A DNA stretch of 55,719 bases. Origin: Planctomycetota bacterium (lineage in GTDB: Bacteria > Planctomycetota > Phycisphaerae > WQYP01). Within the stretch, counting starts at the first letter, position 1. Each line of letters starts with the position of its first letter. The notes under the pieces were generated by a model. The model searched no databases and was not told the DNA's origin. It saw only the letters and a program-made list of their open reading frames with translations. Position numbers and translations under genes: made by a program. Positions 48,212 through 55,719 of this stretch are shown here, piece by piece. The stretch lies in NCBI GenBank assembly GCA_021808485.1, contig JAKBBN010000009.1, positions 1 through 55,719 on the forward strand, given 5' to 3'.

Positions 48212-50278
48212 TCATACACGGATAGGATGAGAAACGGATGACTTTTCATGCGGCCAGGCGGGCGCTTTGCCCAGTATATCCTCCCAGCAGCAGCGCAGCA
48301 CTTCGGCGACGGACCATGCCTGGGCAATACAGCCACGGGGCTGGTGAGGCGACTCCCCATCGGCAATTTCACTGATGGATCCAAGACCCGCCACCTGCAG
48401 GTGGGCTTCAAATGGCTTGATGAATTCCCATGCTTTTTGCCGGGCTTCGGCGGACCGGCCATGCACGCCTACAAATGCCGAAACAAACGGCCCGATGAGC
48501 CATGGCCATGCCGTTCCCTGATGGTAAGCATGGTCGCGGCTGTTCTGGTCGCCAACATAATGGCCGGTATAGCCGGGAGAGCCGGGGGACAATGTGCGCA
48601 GTCCCAAGGGGATCAACAGGTCCCGCTGCACCACATTCACGACTGAAGCGGCTTTATCCGCAGGCAGCATACAGAATGGAAGACTGACCGCCAGTATCTG
48701 GTTGGGCCGTACCGCATCATCCGGCTTGCCATCCGGAGCGATAACGTCATATAAACATCCACGGGTGGAATTCCAGAATTTCTTCACAAAATTCTGCGCA
48801 CAAAGCTGCGCGGTCTGGGCGAATAAACTGGCGTTGGATTCATCGCCGGCGGCACGCGCCACAATCTCCATGATGCGCAGAGCGTTATACCAGAGCGCGG
48901 CAATTTCAACCGGTTTGCCATGGCGCGGCGTCACCACTTCCCAGCCGATCTTCGCATCCATCCAGGTAAGTTGCAGGCCCGGCTCGCCGGCGGCAATCAG
49001 TCCGTCTGAATCCATATGAATGCCGAAAAGGGTACCCGCGCGATATTTCAGGATAATCTGGCAAAGTGGAGAATAGAGATAGTCCCGCAGCAGCGCACCG
49101 TCGCCGGTATAACGCCAATACTGATAGGCCGCGTGCACAAACCACAGCGAAGCATCCACCGTGTTGTAATCCGGGTGATCACCCTCATCCGGAAAGCGAT
49201 TCGGCGTGAGCCCGTCGCGGATGTGATCGGCGAACGTCACCAGAACGCCGCGGGCGGCCGCATGATTGCCGGTAACCAGCGCAATGCCAGCCAGGCTGAT
49301 AAAGGTATCGCGGCCCCAGTCTTCAAACCAGGGATAGCCGGCGATGATCGACATTTTATTCAAATCCGCCTTGCCGGCGCTGCGACTGACAAGAAATTGA
49401 TCCGCTGCAATGCTGAGCTTGGATAGAAAATCCGACAAATCGGCGGACTGCCCCGGCGGCGAACCAAGCTGCCGGTACCGCTGGCGGCAACCATCGATTA
49501 TCTTCTGCTGTTCCGTGATGGCAATTGGATGTACAGACGCGATTAAAACGGCCGGGCACCCGGATTTGAGCGTAAATTCCAAGGCGCCGGGGGTCCACAG
49601 ATCATCCGTATCCGGATAACCGCGGCTGCGTTCTTGGCGCAGCACAAAGTTGTACCACCAGCAGCTTCCTTCGCTGAAATGGTCCGCATTGTGGCTGATA
49701 TACACCTTCAGCGGACACTGCGGAGCCGTTAGAAGAAGAGGCTCGTGCGCCCCGGCGCTTACATCCACTCGCCATCCGGCCCGGTTGGCCGCCGTGGTGG
49801 TGGCATGAAAATGCCTGCCTGCCATCATGGGCTGGACATGCAACAGGACATCTGATTTGCCCGCGGGCGGCCGAATCAGATCATAGCGGATAACCACCGC
49901 ATCCTGACCGTACGGCATATACACGGACTTTTCGATAACGGCGTCGGCACATGCATACCGCCAGACAGGCCCGGCCGCCACAGCGCACGAAATGAGATTC
50001 TGGTACCCCTGCGGATCAATCAGATCAGGAAATTCATTGGTGGACAGGGGAAAGCTTTTCTGCCCGATCCAGATGCGGTCTTCCACGCGTGACAACAGCA
50101 CGATCCGGTCCACCGGCGGCCGGTTTGGCGCCACGAGATAGCCATGGTACTTGCGCGAATTAAGACCCGCGATGGTGCCCGATGCATAGGCCCCGCGACC
50201 GTTGGTGCACAACCACTCGCGTGAGACTGATGCGTCCAGATTCCGGCACGTATTCTGATCCAGAGCGATCGGATTCAT
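48212..50278 (-). CDS. Amylo-alpha-1,6-glucosidase / glycogen debranching-type enzyme
   Basis: 688 residues from ATG 50278, which follows AAGGAG at eight bases. An N-terminal GDE_N domain (about 15-230) includes WLCTNGRGAYASGTIAG and KYHGYLVAPNRPP. The C-terminal GDE_C (alpha/alpha barrel, GH133-like) contains GYPWFEDWGRDTFISLAGI near residue 325, NTVDASLWFVHAAYQYW near 385 and a late GTAWPWLIGPFVSAF. It likely removes alpha-1,6-linked branches left on glycogen, in the cytoplasm; there is no signal peptide. It lies 41 bases after the M42 aminopeptidase gene and is probably co-transcribed with it. No other glycogen genes are in the window. Confidence 0.9.
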   Translation of the reverse strand: MNPIALDQNTCRNLDASVSREWLCTNGRGAYASGTIAGLNSRKYHGYLVAPNRPPVDRIVLLSRVEDRIWIGQKSFPLSTNEFPDLIDPQGYQNLISCAVAAGPVWRYACADAVIEKSVYMPYGQDAVVIRYDLIRPPAGKSDVLLHVQPMMAGRHFHATTTAANRAGWRVDVSAGAHEPLLLTAPQCPLKVYISHNADHFSEGSCWWYNFVLRQERSRGYPDTDDLWTPGALEFTLKSGCPAVLIASVHPIAITEQQKIIDGCRQRYRQLGSPPGQSADLSDFLSKLSIAADQFLVSRSAGKADLNKMSIIAGYPWFEDWGRDTFISLAGIALVTGNHAAARGVLVTFADHIRDGLTPNRFPDEGDHPDYNTVDASLWFVHAAYQYWRYTGDGALLRDYLYSPLCQIILKYRAGTLFGIHMDSDGLIAAGEPGLQLTWMDAKIGWEVVTPRHGKPVEIAALWYNALRIMEIVARAAGDESNASLFAQTAQLCAQNFVKKFWNSTRGCLYDVIAPDGKPDDAVRPNQILAVSLPFCMLPADKAASVVNVVQRDLLIPLGLRTLSPGSPGYTGHYVGDQNSRDHAYHQGTAWPWLIGPFVSAFVGVHGRSAEARQKAWEFIKPFEAHLQVAGLGSISEIADGESPHQPRGCIAQAWSVAEVLRCCWEDILGKAPAWPHEKSSVSHPIRV

Positions 50279-50319
50279 TGCGGGTATCTCCTTGATCAAT
50301 CCCGGCAAACAGCAGGGAC

Positions 50320-51348
50320 CTATGCGGAAAGCCAGGCGGCCAGCAGATCACGGACGGCGTGCAAATCGCCTTTGTGAGTCATTTCCGTAACCGTGTGAAT
50401 ATACCGGGTAGGAATGCTCAATGTGATCGTTTTCATGCCGCTGCGGCTGCGCTGCATGGCGCCGGCGTCCGTTCCGCCCAAGGGCAGCACTTCCAATTGA
50501 AAATTTATTTTTTCCCGGCGGGCGATGTCCACGAATTGATCCACCAGCCCCCGGTCGCTGATCGATGCGCCATCCATTATTTTAATACCTGCGCCCTCGC
50601 CGGCCCGCGTGACGGCCTGATCATCCGGAATACCCGGGGTGTCACAGGCCAGCGTGGTATCAAGAGCGATGGCGATATCCGGCTCCAAGCCAAATGTCGC
50701 CGGCCCGGCGCCTCGCAGGCCCACTTCCTCCTGAACAGTGAAAACAACGGCAATTTCATAGCGCGATTTTTTGACACGCTGAACCGCCCGGACCGCCGCC
50801 CAAACCGCCGCGCGATTGTCCATCGCCTGCCCGCAGACAAAATCACCGATTTGACTGAATGGCTTTACCAGAGTGACAGGATCGCCTATGCGGACGATTT
50901 CACGGACTTTTTTCGCGGGCAGGCCGGTATCCACAACAAAATCGCTGACAGCGAATATTTTGCGGCGTTCATCTTCCGTGGCGATGTGAATGGGTTTGCC
51001 GCCGGGATTCAGCACGCCATGAATGTCTTTACGGCCCTGAATCAGGACGGTGTTGGCCGCCAGATTACGCGTATCAAATCCGCCCGCGTTATGCACGCGA
51101 ATGAACCCTTTATCGTCAATATGCCGCACATAAAACCCTATCTGGTCCATGTGCGCGGCGATCATAACGCGCTGCGGCTTTTCGCCGGTTACGACCTTGG
51201 AAGGTTTCCGCACGCATACCAGATTTCCCATCGCATCCACGTGGGTGTGGTCAAATAGATCGGCAATTTCATTCTGCACAACCGCACGAACGCGTTCTTC
51301 GCGCCCGGGCACGCCCGGTGTTTCCGTCAGCAATTTCAGAAATTCCAA
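50320..51348 (-). CDS. M42-family metallo-aminopeptidase
   Basis: 342 residues starting at TTG 51348, preceded by AGGAG at good spacing; no ATG lies near. The two-metal site residues are visible: H66 and D68 in AAHMDQIGF, the aspartate of GQAMDNRAA, EE of VQEEVGLRG, the aspartate of IALDTT, and the histidine of PTRYIHTVTEM. Family members are tetrahedral dodecameric aminopeptidases that remove N-terminal acidic or neutral residues from peptides (PepA or FrvX-like); some act as endoglucanases by annotation only. Exact specificity is not deducible. It precedes the debranching enzyme gene in one transcription unit. Confidence 0.9.
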   Translation of the reverse strand: MEFLKLLTETPGVPGREERVRAVVQNEIADLFDHTHVDAMGNLVCVRKPSKVVTGEKPQRVMIAAHMDQIGFYVRHIDDKGFIRVHNAGGFDTRNLAANTVLIQGRKDIHGVLNPGGKPIHIATEDERRKIFAVSDFVVDTGLPAKKVREIVRIGDPVTLVKPFSQIGDFVCGQAMDNRAAVWAAVRAVQRVKKSRYEIAVVFTVQEEVGLRGAGPATFGLEPDIAIALDTTLACDTPGIPDDQAVTRAGEGAGIKIMDGASISDRGLVDQFVDIARREKINFQLEVLPLGGTDAGAMQRSRSGMKTITLSIPTRYIHTVTEMTHKGDLHAVRDLLAAWLSA

Positions 51349-51824
51349 GGCTGGTTCTCCTGTGCAAGAGCAGTGTGCACCGGCGACGCCGCCGGGCCGG
51401 TTAAATAATCAGCGCAAGGCATTATCCGGCATAACCGTTAAATGGCAACCGGGGCGGCCGGGACAGGCGCCGGATGCGTTGTTTATCACATGGCATATTG
51501 CCTATCCGGGAATCATCGGACGTGCGGGCGTAACGTGCATACGGTCTGCGGAAAAATCGCTATTCCCCTATGACCTGTAAACATTATCGTGTCCGGAAAG
51601 CTTTATGGCTTCATGCCGTTGTGGCGAATATCCATCCCATGCACGGGCACCCGACCAATGGGCAAATCAAATTGACCTGTCCCGATCCGTCCGTCCGGTT
51701 TTTGGGGATTCTTCCGCGCATTTATTTCCCGGCGGACCGTAGCGCAGCCCACCTGGCCGCGCCAACGCAATAGATGCAGGCGCCGGGCGCTTAGCTTAAT
51801 GGATCGGACGGCCAATGACCGGAT
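51349..51824. other. Gene-free stretch, possible decayed transposase pieces
   Basis: No intact gene. Two short plus-strand readings, ALFITWHIAYPG (around 51480-51520) and LHAVVANIHPMHGHP (around 51610-51650, another frame), vaguely recall REP-associated tyrosine transposases, which carry FxTW and VVMPNHVH-like segments. The frames differ and key residues are missing, so this is weak. The remainder holds nothing recognisable, and promoters of the leftward gene pair probably lie at its left end. Confidence 0.3.
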
Positions 51825-52760
51825 TTATAGTTTTACCGCCGCAATCAGGTCTTTTACGTGCTGCACGGATGCTTCAAACAGCTTTCTTTCGTCGGCCGTC
51901 AGTTTCACTTCAATTACTTTTTCCACGCCGCGCGTGCCGAGTTTCACCGGCACACCCACAAAATATCCGCCCACGCCGTATTCTCCATCGCAATACGCCG
52001 CACACGGCAGTACCCGCTTTTTATCACGGATAATGGCCTCGGTCATTTGCACGGCGGCCGCGGAGGGGGCGTAATATGCGGAACCGGTTTTAAGCAGATT
52101 CACGATTTCCGCGCCGCCGGACCGGGTTCGCTTGACGATCGCCTCGATTTTGTCCGCCGCCATGAGTTCCGGCAACGGAATTCCGCCTACGCTGGTATAG
52201 CGCGGAAGCGGCACCATATCGTCGCCGTGGCCGCCCATCAGCAAAGCCTGCACGTCTTCCACGCTTACATCAAGTTCCGCTGCGATAAAGCTGCGATAGC
52301 GCGCCGTGTCCAGCACACCGGCCATACCCACGACGCGGTGCGCCGGGAATCCGCTGGCTTTATGGGCCACATATACCATTGCATCCAACGGATTGGAAAC
52401 CACCACCAGTACGCTATTTGGCGATGCCGCCGCCACCTGTTGCGATACGGATTTTACAATTTCAGTATTTCTAAGCAGAAGGTCATCGCGGCTCATCCCG
52501 GGTTTTCGCGCCAGCCCCGCGGTAATAATGACCACATCACTGTCCTTGGTGGCATCATACGAGGTTGCGCCGGTAATGCGCGCATCGTAGTCTTCAATTG
52601 GAGCCGCCTCGGAAAGATCCAGTGCTTTGCCCTGCGGCACGCCGTCAATCTGGGGAATATCCACCAGCACCACGTCACCAAGTTCCTTGGCTGCAGCCCA
52701 GTGGGCGGATGTTGCGCCTACGTTTCCGGCTCCGATAATACTGATTTTTGCACGTTTCAT
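51825..52760 (-). CDS. mdh: Malate dehydrogenase, LDH-like type
   Basis: Interconverts malate and oxaloacetate with NAD. 311 residues from ATG 52760; the open frame runs further upstream, but those codons do not match the family. Motifs: [16 protein letters not shown] (NAD), [19 protein letters not shown], the substrate loop [17 protein letters not shown] (arginine pair), [11 protein letters not shown], and the catalytic histidine in [15 protein letters not shown]. The arginine in LARKPGMSR favours malate over lactate. It is divergent from rfbB, with about 286 bases between them. Confidence 0.95.
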   Translation of the reverse strand: MKRAKISIIGAGNVGATSAHWAAAKELGDVVLVDIPQIDGVPQGKALDLSEAAPIEDYDARITGATSYDATKDSDVVIITAGLARKPGMSRDDLLLRNTEIVKSVSQQVAAASPNSVLVVVSNPLDAMVYVAHKASGFPAHRVVGMAGVLDTARYRSFIAAELDVSVEDVQALLMGGHGDDMVPLPRYTSVGGIPLPELMAADKIEAIVKRTRSGGAEIVNLLKTGSAYYAPSAAAVQMTEAIIRDKKRVLPCAAYCDGEYGVGGYFVGVPVKLGTRGVEKVIEVKLTADERKLFEASVQHVKDLIAAVKL

Positions 52761-53046
52761 GCCATTGCCTTTCGTGTTTTTCTGTGCGCAGCCTGATACC
52801 CGCGGCGATCCAATGCCGCCGCCGGGAATGTTGTAAGCTATCCGGCCCGTGTATGCAACGGTCGGCAGAAGCCATCGGACAGATGAGCGGGCGTATGGCT
52901 GTTTTGACGGCAAGACCGCGGCAGCGTAGCATTTGGTGAAATTTTAGTTGTGCGCCGCCATCGGTGCATGCCGATGGAACATGCGATACAGCAGTTGATG
53001 ACGGGCGGTTTATCGGACCGGGCTGGATTACGGGAGTTCATTGTCA

Positions 53047-54138
53047 ATGGTCAGACCACAGCTACCCTCTGATCCAATATTGGTCACCGGCGGTGCGGGC
53101 TTTATTGGATCGAACTTCGTGCGCGACTGGATCAGTGCCGTTGGAACCCGGGTAATTAACCTGGACAAACTTACATATGCGGGAAATCCGGATAATCTCA
53201 AGGATCTGGAAAATGACCATCGATACGTGTTTGTGCAGGGAGACATTAACGATCGGGCCTTGATGACCGAGGCTCTGGCAGCGCACAAACCATGGGCAAT
53301 CGTGCATTTCGCAGCGGAAAGTCATGTTGATCGAAGCATTCTTGGACCGGAGGAATTTGTCCGCACCAATGTAAACGGCACGTTTTGTGTACTGGAAGCA
53401 GCCCGCGAATATTGCAGGAATCTTCCACCGGATACCCGCAATAGTTTTCGATTCGTGCACGTTTCAACCGACGAAGTTTATGGGGCGCTGGCGCCGGCGG
53501 CTCCGGCGTTCTGCGAAACGACGCCCTATGCCCCGAACAGCCCCTATTCGGCATCCAAGGCGGGGTCGGACCATCTGGTGCGGGCATACCACCATACCTA
53601 CGGCCTGCCGACACTTACCACCAATTGCTCCAATAATTATGGTCCCTATCAATTTCCCGAAAAACTGATTCCGCTGATGATTCACAACGCTCTTCACGGC
53701 CGCACGCTGCCGGTATATGGGGACGGCATGAATGTTCGTGACTGGCTGTATGTGGACGATCATTGCGCGGCGATTCGCGCGGTGATGGGCGGCGGCCGGC
53801 CGGGTGAAACCTATTGCATCGGCGGAAAAAACGAAATGAAAAATCTGGATGTGGTGCAAACCATCTGTTCAGTGCTGGATGAACTTTGCCCGGACTCGCC
53901 GCATCGGCCGCACAACAAATTGATCAAATTTGTCACCGACCGTCCGGGACATGACCGCCGGTATGCCATTGATTGCCGCAAGCTGGAACAGGAACTCGGC
54001 TGGCAGCCGCAATTGTCATTCGCGGCGGGTATCGCCCGGACCGTGCGCTGGTACCTGGATCATACGGACTGGGTCAACCGCGTGGTTTCCGGCGAATACC
54101 GCCAGTGGGTAAGCCGCAATTATGCGGAAAGGAGTTAA
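53047..54138 (+). CDS. rfbB: dTDP-glucose 4,6-dehydratase
   Basis: Second step of dTDP-deoxysugar synthesis: dTDP-glucose to dTDP-4-keto-6-deoxyglucose. 363 residues from ATG 53047; TTG 53041 is too close to the GGGAG. NAD motif VTGGAGFIGSNFV, HFAAESHVDRSI, the catalytic region VHVSTDEVYG with YSASKAGSDHLV (Y and K), TNCSNNYGPYQFPEKLIPLM, and the late DRPGHDRRYAIDC are all RfbB signatures. It opens an operon with rfbA (three bases later) and rfbC, all rightward. Confidence 0.96.
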   Translation: MVRPQLPSDPILVTGGAGFIGSNFVRDWISAVGTRVINLDKLTYAGNPDNLKDLENDHRYVFVQGDINDRALMTEALAAHKPWAIVHFAAESHVDRSILGPEEFVRTNVNGTFCVLEAAREYCRNLPPDTRNSFRFVHVSTDEVYGALAPAAPAFCETTPYAPNSPYSASKAGSDHLVRAYHHTYGLPTLTTNCSNNYGPYQFPEKLIPLMIHNALHGRTLPVYGDGMNVRDWLYVDDHCAAIRAVMGGGRPGETYCIGGKNEMKNLDVVQTICSVLDELCPDSPHRPHNKLIKFVTDRPGHDRRYAIDCRKLEQELGWQPQLSFAAGIARTVRWYLDHTDWVNRVVSGEYRQWVSRNYAERS

Positions 54139-54141
54139 CCG

Positions 54142-55020
54142 GTGCGACGTGGAATAATTCTGGCGGGCGGTTCGGGGACCCGGCTGTCGCCTATTACATT
54201 GGCGGTATCCAAGCAGATGCTGCCGATTTATGACAAGCCGATGATTTATTACCCGCTCACCACGCTGATGCTGGCGGGAATCAGGGATATATTGATCATA
54301 TCGACGCCGCGGGATCTGCCGCATTTTCGCGAATTGCTGGGAAACGGCGGGCAATTCGGCATTCATCTGGATTACGCCGTTCAGCCTTCCCCGGATGGCC
54401 TGGCGCAGGCGTTTGTCATTGGGAAGACATTTGTCGGAAACAATCCCAGTGCACTGGTGCTTGGGGACAATATTTTCTTCGGGCATGACCTGGCAAAACT
54501 GCTCCAGCAGGCCAACGCCAACACCGCCGGCGCCACGGTGTTTGCCTATCCGGTCATAGACCCGGAACGTTATGGCGTGGTGGAATTTGACACCGCCGGC
54601 CGGGCGAAATCAATTGAAGAAAAGCCGAGTGCGCCAAAATCCAGGTTCGCGGTAACCGGGCTGTATTTTTACGATAACGACGTTCTGGACATTGCGGCCA
54701 ATCTGAAACCAAGCGCTCGCGGTGAACTGGAAATAACCGATGTCAACCGTATATATCTGGAACGTGGAAAGCTTAACGTGCTGGCGATGAGTCGTGGAAT
54801 GGCGTGGCTGGATACCGGCACGCATCAGTCTCTTCTGGACGCATCCATGTTTGTGCATACGATTGAAACCAGGCAGGGCCTTAAAATTGCCTGTCCCGAA
54901 GAAGTCGCATGGCGGCAGAAATTCATCAGCACCGAGCAGCTCGCCGCAGCCGGCAGGGCCATGGCCAAAAATGACTACAGCCGCTACCTTCTGGAACTCG
55001 CCGAAGGAAAACTGGGGTAA
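54142..55020 (+). CDS. rfbA: Glucose-1-phosphate thymidylyltransferase
   Basis: Makes dTDP-glucose from glucose 1-phosphate and dTTP. 292 residues starting at GTG 54142, which follows AAAGGAG at seven bases. The nucleotide-binding N-terminus is [13 protein letters not shown], followed by [27 protein letters not shown], and [20 protein letters not shown], all typical. The RfbA-specific ending ([15 protein letters not shown] and the following [10 protein letters not shown]) is present. Gap to rfbB is three bases and to rfbC three bases, so the cluster is one unit. Confidence 0.96.
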   Translation: MRRGIILAGGSGTRLSPITLAVSKQMLPIYDKPMIYYPLTTLMLAGIRDILIISTPRDLPHFRELLGNGGQFGIHLDYAVQPSPDGLAQAFVIGKTFVGNNPSALVLGDNIFFGHDLAKLLQQANANTAGATVFAYPVIDPERYGVVEFDTAGRAKSIEEKPSAPKSRFAVTGLYFYDNDVLDIAANLKPSARGELEITDVNRIYLERGKLNVLAMSRGMAWLDTGTHQSLLDASMFVHTIETRQGLKIACPEEVAWRQKFISTEQLAAAGRAMAKNDYSRYLLELAEGKLG

Positions 55021-55023
55021 ATC

Positions 55024-55584
55024 GTGAAATCAACCGCAATGGATATACCGGAAGTTCTGCTGCTTGAGCCGCGTGTGTTTCGCGATGCGCGCGGCTTTTT
55101 TCTGGAATCTTACAACCGGCGGACTTTCGCCTCGATTGGAATTCCACATGAATTCGTGCAGTGCAACCACTCCTTTTCCACGTGCGGCGTCCTGCGCGGG
55201 TTGCACTATCAGATTCAGCAACCCCAGGGGAAATTACTGCGGGTGACCCACGGCGAAATTTTTGATGTGGCCGTGGACATCCGGCGCAGCTCGCCGACAT
55301 TTGGCAAATGGGTCGGAGCGATCCTTTCCGCCGAGAACATGGCGATGTTCTGGATTCCTCCGGGTTTCGCCCACGGCTTTCTGGTGCTGTCCGCGACGGC
55401 TGATGTGCATTATCAGGCTTCGGACTACTACGCCCCGGCGCATGAACGCACGCTGCTGTGGAACGATCCGGCCGTGAACATTCAATGGCCCGCGATCGGC
55501 GGAGACGGCGCCCCCGGCCAACCAATTCTGTCCGACAAAGATCGTGTGGGAAAGCGCCTGCATGAAGCGGAAGTTTATCCGTAA
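55024..55584 (+). CDS. rfbC: dTDP-4-dehydrorhamnose 3,5-epimerase
   Basis: Third enzyme of dTDP-rhamnose synthesis. 186 residues starting at GTG 55024. Cupin motifs: DARGFFLESYNRRTF, FVQCNHSFSTCGVLRGLHYQ with the catalytic H of GLHYQ, and HGEIFDVAVDIRRSSPTFG, then IPPGFAHGFLVLS. The fourth gene, rfbD (dTDP-4-dehydrorhamnose reductase), is not in the window, and the unit ends with a strong hairpin after rfbC, so the last step must be encoded elsewhere or the sugar may differ from rhamnose. Confidence 0.95.
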   Translation: MKSTAMDIPEVLLLEPRVFRDARGFFLESYNRRTFASIGIPHEFVQCNHSFSTCGVLRGLHYQIQQPQGKLLRVTHGEIFDVAVDIRRSSPTFGKWVGAILSAENMAMFWIPPGFAHGFLVLSATADVHYQASDYYAPAHERTLLWNDPAVNIQWPAIGGDGAPGQPILSDKDRVGKRLHEAEVYP

Positions 55585-55682
55585 GCAATAGCCTGGGCGG
55601 TTCAGCGTCGCCATTTTCGGGTCGCAGGACCCCGATATTGTCCGGGCGCCGCTTCTTAAGCTAAAAGGTTCAAAACGTAAAA

Positions 55683-55710
55683 GGCCGGGTGGTAAAATTA
55701 CCACCCGGCC
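55683..55710 (+). terminator. Hairpin terminator after rfbBAC
   Basis: A near-perfect inverted repeat: GGCCGGGTGGTAA (55683-55695) pairs with TTACCACCCGGCC (55698-55710) around a very short loop; practically the stem is 11 base pairs with a TAAAATTA loop. It is followed by ATCGCTTTT at the window end, giving a short T-run. It lies about 100 bases after the rfbC stop. An A-rich run just before it would also suit termination in the other direction. Confidence 0.7.
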
Positions 55711-55719
55711 ATCGCTTTT

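Overview
The window looks like chromosomal DNA from a diderm bacterium of the Planctomycetota, probably class Phycisphaerae. This rests on gene content and style, not on a marker gene: GC is high (high fifties percent by eye), starts are a mix of ATG, GTG and TTG with frequent AGGAG-type ribosome binding sites, there is a large LptD-like outer-membrane protein, and several proteins have the flavour of planctomycete families. About 38 protein genes can be supported. No rRNA, tRNA, CRISPR array, prophage or intact insertion sequence was seen.

Layout. 0-7.3 kb: methyl-cycle block. It holds the 5' part of ahcY (S-adenosylhomocysteine hydrolase), an ArsR-type HTH fused to a SAM methyltransferase domain (SahR-like), divergent manA, an RluB-type pseudouridine synthase and a full B12-dependent metH. 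7.5-14.6 kb: accessory region with a small exported protein, a Tat-signal GH2 glycosidase, a broken LacI regulator beside a tandem operator-like repeat, a decayed IS5-type transposase fragment, a GH43-like secreted glycosidase and a secreted beta-helix protein. 14.6-22.1 kb: rightward genes for BioF, a two-module VOC dioxygenase-like protein, the agmatine-to-putrescine pair AguB/AguA, an HldD-like epimerase, a polysaccharide deacetylase and a radical SAM protein. 22.1-28.3 kb: gltB-gltD (glutamate synthase) on the minus strand. 28.5-32.5 kb: mnmG and lepA. 32.6-41.8 kb, all minus strand: purF, an SPFH-GYF protein, a 1.2 kb gene-free repeat-rich stretch, a CYTH protein and a FIST sensor protein, then a tightly overlapping set of glutamate-type dehydrogenase, MFS transporter and purN. 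41.9-46.9 kb: lptD-like and xseA. 46.9-52.8 kb, minus strand: sulfotransferase, glycogen-debranching-type enzyme, M42 aminopeptidase and malate dehydrogenase. 53.0-55.7 kb: rfbB-rfbA-rfbC for dTDP-sugar synthesis, closed by a strong hairpin.

How the genes work together. AhcY, the SahR-like protein and MetH belong to S-adenosylhomocysteine/methionine recycling, and the ArsR-methyltransferase is the natural candidate regulator. GltBD and the dehydrogenase both handle glutamate and ammonium. AguA and AguB convert agmatine to putrescine. ManA, the HldD-like epimerase, RfbBAC and the LptD-like protein point to a lipopolysaccharide-type outer surface. The GH2, GH43-like and beta-helix proteins look like a secreted glycan-degrading set whose local regulator has been destroyed. 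Most of the window is ordinary housekeeping. The most unusual signals are the SahR-like fusion with candidate operators, the LacI remnant with a paired TTTGC/GCAAA repeat, the small exported GHR-motif protein, the FIST-CYTH pair, the SPFH-GYF fusion and the repeat-rich intergenic region near 36 kb. No clear new defence or mobile system is visible.
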